Assembly (NCBI GenBank): GCA_002707155.1 | Contig: PAME01000019.1 | Coordinates: 186,001-250,000 of the forward strand | Reading direction: 5' to 3' | Origin: Crocinitomicaceae bacterium | GTDB lineage: Bacteria > Bacteroidota > Bacteroidia > Flavobacteriales_G > Salibacteraceae | DNA: 64,000 bases | Part shown: in pieces, positions 55,579-64,000 of the stretch | Layout: each line of letters starts with the position of its first letter | How positions within the stretch are numbered: position 1 is the first letter of the stretch | Notes under the pieces: generated by a model | What the model saw: only the letters and a program-made list of their open reading frames with translations | The model's database searches: none | What the model was told of the DNA's origin: nothing | Translations under genes and position numbers: made by a program

Positions 55579-57066
55579 CTAATTCTTGAACACTTTTAGC
55601 CTAATCTTTTTTTGACTATTTGTCAATTCCAAAATATACTGGCCTGTTTGTAAGTGATTTATATTAATAAGTTGATCTTCTATTAAGAATTCTACTTCTC
55701 GGCCAATATTATCAAACATTCTAATTGCAAAATGAGCAAGGTTTGATATTCCTTCAACCTCAAATGAGTTATCAGTTGGATTTGGAAAGGTTTTTATTAA
55801 AATGGTTTCATTCTGTTCTTCAATCGAGTTTAAAACAGGTTTTTGTGTGTCTTGCGTTGAATCTATAACTTCCGGATAGCTAGCTTTAAACTGTTCAAAC
55901 TTAATTAGAACAAAACTTGACATTTTTCCATAATAGGAATTGGATTCACCAAAAAGAATAAATGACTCATTTCCAAGCCATATTAGTTCATGCGCAATAT
56001 CTAAATCATTATTTCCATATGTGGTTCCTCTGATATAAACTCCCTCAGCATTTAGTTTCATAAGATACATGTCCTTCGAAACTTTACTTCCAAAAGATTG
56101 AGTATAACCAGAAGTCCAGAATTCATTATTCTCAATATGCGAAATTGCTAAGCCTCGATCATTCTCGTTATCAGACCCAATAAAAATACCACCATGTCCC
56201 TTTTCCCAATTTTTACTACCAAGAGAATCAAATTGAATTGTATTTAGATCCTCGATTGGATCGTTATATTTAGTAGAGTACCCTGTTAAAGTATAATTAT
56301 CTTTAAGTGATTGTACTAAATCATAACAAACTGTTTCTGCTGTAGAAACATCTACTACATTAAACAATGTATCTCCCTTCCCGTCAAACTTCACCAACCA
56401 AGCGTCACCTTTGTTCTCTGGGTTTTTACTTGCGTTTTCACCACAAAAGGCAAAGTTCCCGTCTTTGGTTGCAATTAGGGCATGAGCAATATCCTTTCCA
56501 GTACCGCCCATGGTTTTTTCCCAAAGTAAATTACCGTCTTTATCCGTTTTTATAAGGTAGGCATCTGCATTTCCATTGCCAAGACTGTGGGTTTCTCCAA
56601 CGATTAAGAAACCGCCGTCAGCGGTTATTTCCAAATCGTAAGCAAAGTCCCATTCAAACCCACCAAATGTCTTTTCCCACAGTAACTTTCCTTTATCGTC
56701 GGTGCGCACCAGGTAGGCGTCATAACTTCCATTCCCTATGCTATTGGTATAACCACAAATAATGTAACCGTTATCTGCAGTTTGTTTTACTGCATGTCCA
56801 AACTCGGTAAACTCATGCCCAATTGCAGCAGACCATTCGTAGTTAATATTTGAGTCTACTTTAACTAAATAGATATCCGAATTTCCAGCGCCAAAGCTAC
56901 TAGTTGAACCCACCATAATAAATCCGCTATCGGATGTTAGCTCAATGTCACGGCCTTGTTCGTCGTTTTCCCCGCCAAATGTGTAAATATATGCTGTGTC
57001 TTTTTGCGCAACAGAAAAAAGAGTGCTGAGGGTAATTAAACAGGTGAGTAGGAGTTGTTTTTTCAT
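55579..57066 (-). CDS. Secreted T9SS cargo with Kelch-like repeats
   Basis: A 495-residue secreted protein: signal peptide 1-20 (FSVAQ), then about six repeats of roughly 50 residues with the pattern GGxEQ...ELTSDSGFIMVGST...DIYLVKVD, and a C-terminal type A T9SS sorting domain (FPNPTDNSFEVEGISNLAHF ... GQYILELT). Likely an extracellular or surface protein. Convergent to the PorE-like gene with a 2-bp gap. Confidence 0.87.
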   Translation of the reverse strand: MKKQLLLTCLITLSTLFSVAQKDTAYIYTFGGENDEQGRDIELTSDSGFIMVGSTSSFGAGNSDIYLVKVDSNINYEWSAAIGHEFTEFGHAVKQTADNGYIICGYTNSIGNGSYDAYLVRTDDKGKLLWEKTFGGFEWDFAYDLEITADGGFLIVGETHSLGNGNADAYLIKTDKDGNLLWEKTMGGTGKDIAHALIATKDGNFAFCGENASKNPENKGDAWLVKFDGKGDTLFNVVDVSTAETVCYDLVQSLKDNYTLTGYSTKYNDPIEDLNTIQFDSLGSKNWEKGHGGIFIGSDNENDRGLAISHIENNEFWTSGYTQSFGSKVSKDMYLMKLNAEGVYIRGTTYGNNDLDIAHELIWLGNESFILFGESNSYYGKMSSFVLIKFEQFKASYPEVIDSTQDTQKPVLNSIEEQNETILIKTFPNPTDNSFEVEGISNLAHFAIRMFDNIGREVEFLIEDQLININHLQTGQYILELTNSQKKIRLKVFKN

Positions 57067-57100
57067 TGGGGTAAAAATACGGATTTAGGTTAAATCGTAT

Positions 57101-57450
57101 TGCGTTACGGCTAAAACAATAGATTATTCCTCGTTTAGTTCATATAGATTCCACATAGAAGTTTCCCTAAATCTCCTTCGTCGATAAGTTCAACTATTCT
57201 TCTGGAATGACGGTGAAATAAGAAATCTGCGTTCATCAGCGAGATCTGCGGGTTAATTTTCATTAAGGCAATCTGCGTTACAGCTCAACCAATAGATTGT
57301 TCCTCGTATATTTCATTTAGATTCCACATAGAAGTTTCCCTAAATCTCCTTCGTCGATAAGTTCAACTATTCTTCTGGAATGACAGTGAAATAAAAAATC
57401 TGCGTTTATCTGTGGAATCTGCGGGCTGCTTTTCTTTGCGACACTCTTCG
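57101..57450. repeat. 173-bp tandem direct repeat
   Basis: The gap 57067-57481 has no gene. Two copies of a 173-bp unit start at TGCGTTAC (57101 and 57274). The core GATTCCACATAGAAGTTTCC and the following 50 bases are identical between copies at 57147 and 57320. The end of each copy has AATCTGCG elements, which recur as a shorter fragment up to 57470. A degenerate core also occurs at 21963. Function unknown. Confidence 0.8.
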
Positions 57451-57481
57451 TTTATCTGCGGAATCAGCGGAAGACTACTTT

Positions 57482-58501
57482 TTAATTAAAAAACCAATAA
57501 TCCTTTCGAGGTTCTTTTCCCCAACTGTTTAATTGCGCTTCAATGTCCAGTTTATCAGTAGGAGAGGAGACTGCAATGATTATTTGAGGGTTATTCATTG
57601 CTGGAATTGCAGTTGTAGATTGCATGATGATACCGTAAATGTCTCTTCCAATCTTACGTTCGTTGTCACAAACCCAAGTTGGTTTATTTGGAGCGAATTC
57701 AATAAAAAGTTTAACTAAATCCTTACCATTTTTACCGGCACCCCATATTACCAATTCTCTTGAAGTATCTCTATCTAATTGATTGAAATACTTTACTTTA
57801 AGTTCATAAAATCGATTGTCTTTATATTCGGCCCATGTTCTAGAAATACGATTACTGCGATCTCTCCAATAATGAAGGATAACATCAATTCCAATCACCT
57901 TTAGTTTTCCAGCATACATTCTAAAACAAACATCATAGTCTTCCGGATAAACCATAGGTTTAAAGTTGTGAATGTCGTCAAAATCATCGCGATGAATAAT
58001 CCAGCAATGCGACGGAATAACGCACTCCTTATAGATTTCTTGAAAGTGCAAGTTGTTTTTAGCTACTCGATTCAACCAGCGCTCGTATTTCAAAAAACCA
58101 TCACCTACAACGCCCTTATCTACAAAGTGCTGCGTACCACCAGCAATTACATGGCCTTTGCCGTGTTTTAGCCATTCAGAAACCAGGGTTTCAATCTTGT
58201 AAGCGGGCATTTTATCATCCGAATCCATGCGATTAATTAGTGTCCCTGAAGAAAGTGAATAAGCCTTTTGAAGAGTCGGAATGAGTCGATGTCCTTCTCC
58301 ATCAGCATAAATAATACGCTGGTCGCGCGCGGCATACTCAGCCAAGATTTGTGGGGTTTCGTCGCTAGAGTGATCGTTTACAGCTATCAATTCCCAGTTG
58401 AAATAGCTTTGGGCAAGGACTGAGTCCAAGCAAGTTCGCAGATATGGAGCGGTATCCTTAACTGCCATTATTATTGAAACAAGAGGTTGCGAATCAGTCA
58501 T
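57482..58501 (-). CDS. Family 2 glycosyltransferase with C-terminal Rossmann-like domain
   Basis: A 339-residue protein. Residues 1-235 are a GT-A glycosyltransferase (VSIIMAVKDTAPYLRTCLDS, VNDHSSDETPQIL, metal motif DSDD in INRMDSDDK). Residues about 248-339 begin LVIWGAGKNGKDLVKLF, a nucleotide-binding-like motif, and look like a small Rossmann domain. Such tails occur in glycosyltransferases of surface-polysaccharide loci. Downstream of the AsmA-like gene, 3 bp apart on the same strand. Confidence 0.85.
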   Translation of the reverse strand: MTDSQPLVSIIMAVKDTAPYLRTCLDSVLAQSYFNWELIAVNDHSSDETPQILAEYAARDQRIIYADGEGHRLIPTLQKAYSLSSGTLINRMDSDDKMPAYKIETLVSEWLKHGKGHVIAGGTQHFVDKGVVGDGFLKYERWLNRVAKNNLHFQEIYKECVIPSHCWIIHRDDFDDIHNFKPMVYPEDYDVCFRMYAGKLKVIGIDVILHYWRDRSNRISRTWAEYKDNRFYELKVKYFNQLDRDTSRELVIWGAGKNGKDLVKLFIEFAPNKPTWVCDNERKIGRDIYGIIMQSTTAIPAMNNPQIIIAVSSPTDKLDIEAQLNSWGKEPRKDYWFFN

Positions 58502-58504
58502 ACC

Positions 58505-60250
58505 TCAATTTGAACGTTTTTTTCTTTTGTGCTTACGAACAGATGTTTGAGTTGATTTTGCGGATCTTTTACCCGTTGTTTTACTGCTAGAACTTCTGTT
58601 GATATCAAAAGGAATCATAGTGTCAATAATTCCAATTTGAATAGCAAGCCAAATGGAACGCACAAAAGGCACGGAATGGTCATAAGGATAATAGACCTGT
58701 CCTATTTTATAGTTTGATTTTCCTTTAATGTTGTTGGTCTTTAACAAAGTATTCGCTAATCCTGAAATCATATTTTTCTTGAGTTTGGATAAAAAGCCAG
58801 CATCCTTTTGCTCAAAAGCAATAGTAGCGTTTGAATAGTTCAATTCAGTAGTTCCAGTTATTTGATACTTGTTGCCTTTCAAAGCAATGAAAGCTTCATT
58901 CAGCTGACCAGAAGCAATCTCGACGTGTATTGCACTTTTTAATAATGGGTTAAAGAGTTGGAGTGGTGTACTTTTCATCCTGGCATTCAGCGCATAATTT
59001 TGATGTTCGTCTATTAGATTAAATGTCCCATTCACACTCAAAAATGCAGTTCCCATTAGTTTTAAATTAAGTTCAAGCCTCATAACTGAATTGGCAATTA
59101 ATGCTGCAGAATCATTGGCTAGGTTATATAAAGAAACATTCATATCGTTTATTGCTAATATCGAGTTGGCTTCATTTCCAGGCATAATTTGCTATGAAAT
59201 CAATGTTGTGTTTTTGATATTTAATTCCTGAATAACCGTTGCTATTGGTGCATTTTGTAGGAGTTCAATTGGATTACTAAATCGTTTCCTGCTCGGCCAG
59301 GCTTTAGTATGATGCTTAGAAATATGGGCATTGCCGTCTAAAACATCAACTTTTCCAATTTCAATTTTTTCTTGAAAAAGTAACTTGTCAAAGTTAACCG
59401 CACTGCAGATGAGTGAGGAAATATTGACATCCATTCTGTTTTTTTTGTAAGGATATCGTTCAGCGAATTGCTTTACCGTTAGCTTTGGAGTTAGTTGGAA
59501 ATTTTCAGCGTAAAGCGTCGAATCTTGGTAAGAAAAACTGAATTGAGCTAACTTCATATAATATGCTGGCGATAAGTCGAATTCGGCGTTTTCAAAACCT
59601 ATTTTAATTTCTTCAACTTTAAAAGGATGATCGTGTTGAGAGGAATCTAATTCGAAATTCTGAACTTTCAAGTGAAAGTTTTCAGCATTTCCAACTCGAC
59701 GTTTGACTCCGCCTAGCTCCGATTCTACGATTAGCATTCCCTTTTCAATGCTGATACTGTTTATTCTAGAGTGGTTAAGGCATATTAGTAACTCTTTAAT
59801 TCCACCAGTAGAGGTATTGCTTATGGAATCTATACTGTCTTTAGAATCCGTAAGTAAGAGTTTTACTTCAGGTTGGCTTATGTTTAATGTGTTTACACTT
59901 ATCACCTGATTGAATTAGATGTCTAAGGCATTAATTCCACTTAGTTTTATTTCATCAACTGTTCCAGAGTATAAGCTTTTTGGATAGTGTTTGCTGGTCT
60001 TTAGGCTATCCAAGTAGTTGGTGTCTATGGACATTATAATGTTACTCAATTTTATTTCTCCTTTGAAGACTCCCAGTTTAAGCTTTTCGAAGGAAATATT
60101 ATAAAGCTTGTTGGGTTGCTCGCTCAGTCGCTCGCGAAGCAAATCTTCGGTAAATGAAGAAAGGAAGCCATTGATAAAAAATAAGCACAGGAATAGGGTT
60201 GATAGGAAAAGCCCACCGAACACAGCTATTTTCTTTTGCCTTAAATTCAT
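58505..60250 (-). pseudogene. AsmA-like gene with two in-frame stops
   Basis: One frame of 582 codons holds an N-terminal membrane helix (LFLSTLFLCLFFINGFL), beta-rich AsmA/DUF748-like segments (LYNISFEKLKLGVFKGEIKL, VDEIKLSGINALDI) and a basic C-terminal tail (KSTQTSVRKHKRKKRSN). TAA at codon 112 (59915-59917) and TAG at codon 353 (59192-59194) interrupt it; the protein pattern continues across both (ALDI-stop-FNQVISVN and TTLIS-stop-QIMPGNE) with no shift of frame. AsmA-like proteins move or organise envelope lipids. Most likely a recent pseudogene; read-through or sequence error cannot be excluded. Each piece is open and could be translated separately, but only the first has a signal anchor. 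Confidence 0.7.
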
Positions 60251-60256
60251 TTGCTA

Positions 60257-61069
60257 TTATCCTTCAATCTTAATGCGATAACCAGCATGGCTTCTGAGAT
60301 TGATAACTTGCCCGTTCTCCAGAAGCAAATACTGTCCTCTAATGCCCATGAGTTTTGATTCAATTACTGGATTCGTATCCAGTTTTACCGATTTTACTTT
60401 CTCGGGGTAGGATAGAACAGGGTACTTAATTTCTAAAATATCATCAACGGGCAAAACAAATTGTCTCAAATGAATTGGCAACAATTCTTTTAGTCGCGTT
60501 CTTTCAGAAGTGAAATTTACTTCGCCTCGCTCATCCGTCAGCATTTTACGCCAATTGGTCTTATCGGAAATATGTGCTTTCAATTCAACTTCAATCGCGC
60601 CAGCCTTTTGTCGATAGGGTGTTTCAGCAAATTTCATAACCTTCCATGCTCCTTGATCTATCCATCGGGAAGGAATACTGCTGCCCTTGGTAACCCCAAC
60701 CTTCATGGCGCTGGTTAATGCCAAATAAACGAAATGCGGTTTGGCATGACGATTTCGCTCCCAATCTAAATCTCTAAGCCCAATTCCTAAATGACTTTGG
60801 TCCAATTCGGGATGAATGATACTTTCAACCGCCTCAGCATTATTGCGCCATGCATCATAACTCAACCCTTCTCCAAAAGTTTTATTGATTTTCTTTCCAG
60901 TTGCAGCACAGTTTATTGTACCATCAAATTGAATGGCGATTTCCTTTCCTACTAAACTGGTCATATCTACAAGTTCTCCTTTTTCTAAATTCTGATAGAG
61001 TGGGAGTTGGTATTGAACTGGATTACCAATTTCTACGTGCATTTTCCGAATGTTACCTTCTGCTTGCAT
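60257..61069 (-). CDS. DUF2797 protein, cysteine-poor variant
   Basis: A 270-residue DUF2797 protein. Start GNIRKMHVEIGNPVQYQLPL and core KPHFVYLALTSAMKVGVTKG then IPSRWIDQGAWKVM, NDKTNWRKML-type segment (SDKTNWRKMLTDERGE) match the family. In proteobacterial members the region after INC carries zinc-binding CxxC pairs; here it reads INCAATGKKINKTFGEGLSY and HPELDQSHLGIGLRD with none of the other cysteines. The KVGVTKG...RWIDQGA part resembles a GIY-YIG-like core, but no function is established. Confidence 0.85.
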   Translation of the reverse strand: MQAEGNIRKMHVEIGNPVQYQLPLYQNLEKGELVDMTSLVGKEIAIQFDGTINCAATGKKINKTFGEGLSYDAWRNNAEAVESIIHPELDQSHLGIGLRDLDWERNRHAKPHFVYLALTSAMKVGVTKGSSIPSRWIDQGAWKVMKFAETPYRQKAGAIEVELKAHISDKTNWRKMLTDERGEVNFTSERTRLKELLPIHLRQFVLPVDDILEIKYPVLSYPEKVKSVKLDTNPVIESKLMGIRGQYLLLENGQVINLRSHAGYRIKIEG

Positions 61070-61078
61070 GTATTGCGA

Positions 61079-61669
61079 TTAAAGTTGTTCTAAAATTGTA
61101 TTCACATCAGGTCTTCTTCTATAATCTTGGTCAAAATGAAACCAGACTATTTTCCCTGCTTTGTTAATCAAATAGGTTGCGGGTATTGGTATCATATCGT
61201 CTTTAGAACCTGTGTGCTTCTCATTTAAAGCACTGTACTCCTTGTGTTTTAATGGAACATAATTCGAAGTAATTTTTGTGACTACGCTATAAGAACTCAT
61301 AGTTTGTAAATCTGGATCTAAACCGATGGGAAACTCGAATTGTATTTCACTTTGAAGTGACTTTAGAAAAACGGCTCTGTCCCTAGTGATCGCGATGATC
61401 TCTCCATTTTTAGCCTGAAAATCTGCATAAATGGTCTGCAAATCAGCGAGGTATTTTTTATCGTAACTGTGCCAGCTGCCAATAAAGAAATGCACCAACA
61501 CATAGTCTTTTTCAATTAATAAGTTATCCAGTGCTATGTTTTCTCCTTCAAGTGTTGGTAGATCAAAGCTTGGTGCCTTTTTGCCAACTTTTAGTTTTGA
61601 CTTTTGCCCAAATATGGGATTGATACCTATTAAGCTTACTACTGCGATTATAAAGGCGACATTTTTCAT
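61079..61669 (-). CDS. Exported redoxin without active-site cysteines
   Basis: A 196-residue protein with a signal peptide (ending IFGQ) and a TlpA/AhpC-like redoxin fold (KVGKKAPSFDLPTLEGENIA, then VLVHFFIGSWHSYDKKYLAD and IPATYLINKAGKIVWFHFD). Where the family has WCxxC or WCPYC there is WHSYD, so both catalytic cysteines are absent and no other cysteine is present in the mature part. It should have no thiol redox activity; a binding or structural role is likely. 9 bp upstream of the DUF2797 gene and co-directional, so probably one operon. Confidence 0.85.
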   Translation of the reverse strand: MKNVAFIIAVVSLIGINPIFGQKSKLKVGKKAPSFDLPTLEGENIALDNLLIEKDYVLVHFFIGSWHSYDKKYLADLQTIYADFQAKNGEIIAITRDRAVFLKSLQSEIQFEFPIGLDPDLQTMSSYSVVTKITSNYVPLKHKEYSALNEKHTGSKDDMIPIPATYLINKAGKIVWFHFDQDYRRRPDVNTILEQL

Positions 61670-61800
61670 GGTACAAGATTATTTGAGTCAAACTTAGAAC
61701 AATAGTTCAACTCAACCCAGCATTGTTAATTATCTCTGAAAACTAAAGTGCAAAATAGGCTCTGATATTCCGTAAATTCGTGGTCCTAAACATATATTTT

Positions 61801-64000
61801 ATGAAAATTATATACGCGTTTTTTCTTTCCGCAATGTCTTTGCTAATTGCAACTTCAACTTTAGCTCAGGACACCACAACCGTTCAATGTTTTGACTTTG
61901 ATGATATTACAAAAAGAAGGGGAACCTATTCTTTTCCAGACGCCTCAGAAGAATTCAGTAAAATTCTAATGGTTTATACCTTAAAATGCGACCCAAGAAC
62001 TACCCGTGATGGTCACGATTGTGGCGAATGGGATTATTTGACCTACACCAAACTATACCACCACGACGGATTAATAGATTCAACTTATAAGACGCACCCA
62101 ACCTTTAAAGTTGGAACCACCACACCAGCGACCTATGCGTATAAAATGACCCCGAGCTATGACTTAACCTTAGATAAGCAGTTCTCAATTCGGCATACAG
62201 CAACGCAATCCGTTGTAAGAGATACAGTGGGTTCTGGAACAGTAAATACAGCTTCTGCTTTAAAGACAAGCGAATTAAGCGGTAGATCCCAATACTTGTG
62301 GAAAGCAGCTGAATTAACTTCCAACGGAATGTCAGCAGGATCTATTAGTGGGCTTCAAATAGCTATCAATAGCTTAGGAACTGTACTTTCAAACTTTGAA
62401 ATACGATTGGGACATACGACATTGGATTCACTGTCAGGGGATTTTGTTCAAAATATGACAACGGTATATCGCCATAGCTTTCAATTTACTGCTGTTGGTT
62501 ATAAAGACATTCAGTTTACCAATAATTTTTCATGGAATGGTAACGATAACCTAATCGTTGAGTTTTTATTTGATAACAACACAAAAGGGTCCGACTTTGG
62601 ACTAAATGCCACTGCCACCAGTTTTGCAAGTGGGATAGAGCAGTCTGGTAGTGAGTATTATTTAGATTTATCGGGAAATCAGCAATATGTAAATATTGGA
62701 CAATCTGCGCAGGTATTGGGAAACAACCCCAGAACCATTGAAATGTGGGCTAGGGTGGATGCGTTTAATAACGGCGGGCTTTTTCAGGCAGGAAGAGCTT
62801 CAAGCGGTGCTGACTTTTCATTAAGAACACTCGGAACTGACGATCGTTTTAGAATGCAACAGTTTGGCCCTTCTGATTTTGATTTTAATTATGCAGGTGC
62901 AAAAGATATTTGGCATCATTATGCAGTCGTAAGAAGTGGCGGTACAACTACTGTCTATATTGACGGGGTTAATGCAGGCAACGAAAGCAGTGCAATTAGT
63001 ACAATAGCTAACGACATGTTTTTAGGGCGTTGGCAAGGTCGTTATTTAAATGGAGCAATAAAAGAATTTAGAATTTGGGATAAAGCTTTATCATTAACTG
63101 AGATTACTGATTGGCACAAGAAAACGGTAACTACTAATCATCCATCATACACCAACTTAGTTGCTTATTACGATTTGAATGAAGCAGCTGGGAATGTTGT
63201 ACTAGATAAGAGTTCGAAAAACCTTCCTGATGGATCTGTATTAAATTACCCAATCAGAAAAAGAATCCTAGCTGAAGATTTGATGTTAAATGCAACTTCA
63301 ACTAACATAAGACCAAATATTATTTTTGAACAAGGCGTATATACTTCTGTTTTGGATTCTGTTTTTGTTACGGATACCTTATTCAAGGCGCCTTCAGTGC
63401 TTTATACCTTTGGTAATCCAGCTAGTGGTAAAAAGATTGCGGATAATGACCCCAAACACCCCAGCATTGCCTCCGATACAACCTTGGTTTGGGAGGCTAA
63501 TATTCTATCATACACCTACGATAGAAAAACGGGCGCAGTGCTTTATTCCAGAAATATTACTCCAGATGTAACGCTCAATCAAGAAAACAAAGAATGGTAT
63601 AGCCCTGAAGTTACATTTGAATTGGCTCGTTTTATTACACCTTACGGAATTCGTTTGGATCTTGGGCCCGAAGGTTTTACCTGGTTCTATGATGTTACAG
63701 ATTACCGCCATTTATTAGCCGATAGCGTTGATATTAGTGCTGGAAATCAACAAGAATTAATTGACCTTAAATTCTTAATGATTAAAGGAAAGCCTGCACG
63801 TAAAGTATTAGCCATGAATAGAGTTTGGGGTACATACAGAAGCTATCGCTACGATCAGTTAAGCGATGATAGAGCACTTCCTCCTGTAAAAGTAAAAGAG
63901 CATGCAGACGCAGAATACATGATGTTGAAAACGCGCCTTACTGGGCATGGACACAATAGTAGTGATGGTAACTATCCGCACTGTTGTGAATGGAAGGATA
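61801..64000 (+). CDS. PNGase F-related secreted protein with LamG domain (partial)
   Basis: The frame is open from ATG 61801 to the window end (733 codons). Signal peptide residues 1-22 (TLAQD). Residues about 60-82 read CDPRTTRDGHDCGEWDYLTY; residues about 285-430 are a LamG/concanavalin-like domain (YVNIGQSAQVLGNNPRTIEM, GAIKEFRIWDKALS); from about 560 on PNGase F-like beta-sandwich sequence appears, with LTGHGHNSSDG and HCCEW near residue 712. PNGase F cleaves N-glycans from glycoproteins. The LamG domain sits within the PNGase-like region. The 3' end, including any T9SS sorting domain, is not in view. Confidence 0.75.
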   Translation, partial: MKIIYAFFLSAMSLLIATSTLAQDTTTVQCFDFDDITKRRGTYSFPDASEEFSKILMVYTLKCDPRTTRDGHDCGEWDYLTYTKLYHHDGLIDSTYKTHPTFKVGTTTPATYAYKMTPSYDLTLDKQFSIRHTATQSVVRDTVGSGTVNTASALKTSELSGRSQYLWKAAELTSNGMSAGSISGLQIAINSLGTVLSNFEIRLGHTTLDSLSGDFVQNMTTVYRHSFQFTAVGYKDIQFTNNFSWNGNDNLIVEFLFDNNTKGSDFGLNATATSFASGIEQSGSEYYLDLSGNQQYVNIGQSAQVLGNNPRTIEMWARVDAFNNGGLFQAGRASSGADFSLRTLGTDDRFRMQQFGPSDFDFNYAGAKDIWHHYAVVRSGGTTTVYIDGVNAGNESSAISTIANDMFLGRWQGRYLNGAIKEFRIWDKALSLTEITDWHKKTVTTNHPSYTNLVAYYDLNEAAGNVVLDKSSKNLPDGSVLNYPIRKRILAEDLMLNATSTNIRPNIIFEQGVYTSVLDSVFVTDTLFKAPSVLYTFGNPASGKKIADNDPKHPSIASDTTLVWEANILSYTYDRKTGAVLYSRNITPDVTLNQENKEWYSPEVTFELARFITPYGIRLDLGPEGFTWFYDVTDYRHLLADSVDISAGNQQELIDLKFLMIKGKPARKVLAMNRVWGTYRSYRYDQLSDDRALPPVKVKEHADAEYMMLKTRLTGHGHNSSDGNYPHCCEWKD

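Noticed and set aside
57101-57450. CRISPR array
   Set aside because: The repeat unit is 173 bp with only two full copies and no short spacers or cas genes.

Overview
The window is about 64 kb of AT-rich chromosome from a member of the Bacteroidota, most likely a free-living Flavobacteriales-type bacterium. The evidence is two secreted proteins with C-terminal type IX secretion (T9SS) sorting domains, a GldN-like protein, a PorE-like TPR/propeller/OmpA lipoprotein, a PNGase F-related glycosidase, and several families typical of this phylum (DUF6155, DUF6428, Lacal_2735, DUF1599). Genes are dense and mostly in short operons. I found no rRNA, tRNA, CRISPR array, prophage or transposase.

Layout. 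1-4.4 kb: end of a bestrophin-like gene, a secreted MORN/GldN-like protein, an arsenic operon (ArsR, DUF6428, arsenate reductase, Acr3) with a palindromic operator candidate, then a secreted thioredoxin with a clear terminator. 4.6-12.5 kb: a VOC-domain lipoprotein, TrhO, TfoX-like protein, acyl-CoA transferase, a SpoIIE-type phosphatase with a small partner, and a LysR regulator. 12.6-21.9 kb: a large PLP enzyme, TruA, a secreted metallopeptidase-like protein, a TetR/ABC1-kinase/Lacal_2735 operon, and the CdaA (c-di-AMP)/FolP/DUF1599 cluster. 23.3-28.3 kb: a surface-sugar operon resembling WbpB/WbpD/WbpE (UDP-diacetamido sugar acid synthesis) with a glycosyltransferase and a Crp/Fnr regulator. 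29.5-35.7 kb: an accessory stretch with a broken katG, a small exported-protein gene that lacks ATG, and an integron-like cassette bounded by attC-like structure. 35.7-48.3 kb: IF2_N-domain protein, helicase, cyclophilin lipoprotein, a large T9SS cargo, an SRAP/WD40 pair, a cold-shock protein, an exopolysaccharide priming glycosyltransferase operon and Pcm. 48.3-64 kb: outer-membrane and lipoproteins, YqgE, MiaE, PepD, the PorE-like protein next to a T9SS cargo, a glycosyltransferase, a broken AsmA-like gene, DUF2797, a cysteine-less redoxin and a PNGase F-related gene running off the right end.

The two most unusual signals are these. First, katG and the AsmA-like gene each remain in one reading frame but carry two internal stop codons, and the gene beside katG has ATT where its ATG should be; there are no frameshifts. 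Second, a 664-bp cassette at 34.6-35.3 kb encodes a small membrane protein, is delimited by GGGGCGYTAT repeats and ends in a 210-bp attC-like hairpin into which the gene's stop codon is built. Intergenic DNA also carries several repeat families: 173-bp tandem copies plus a distant degenerate copy, and two long inverted repeats.
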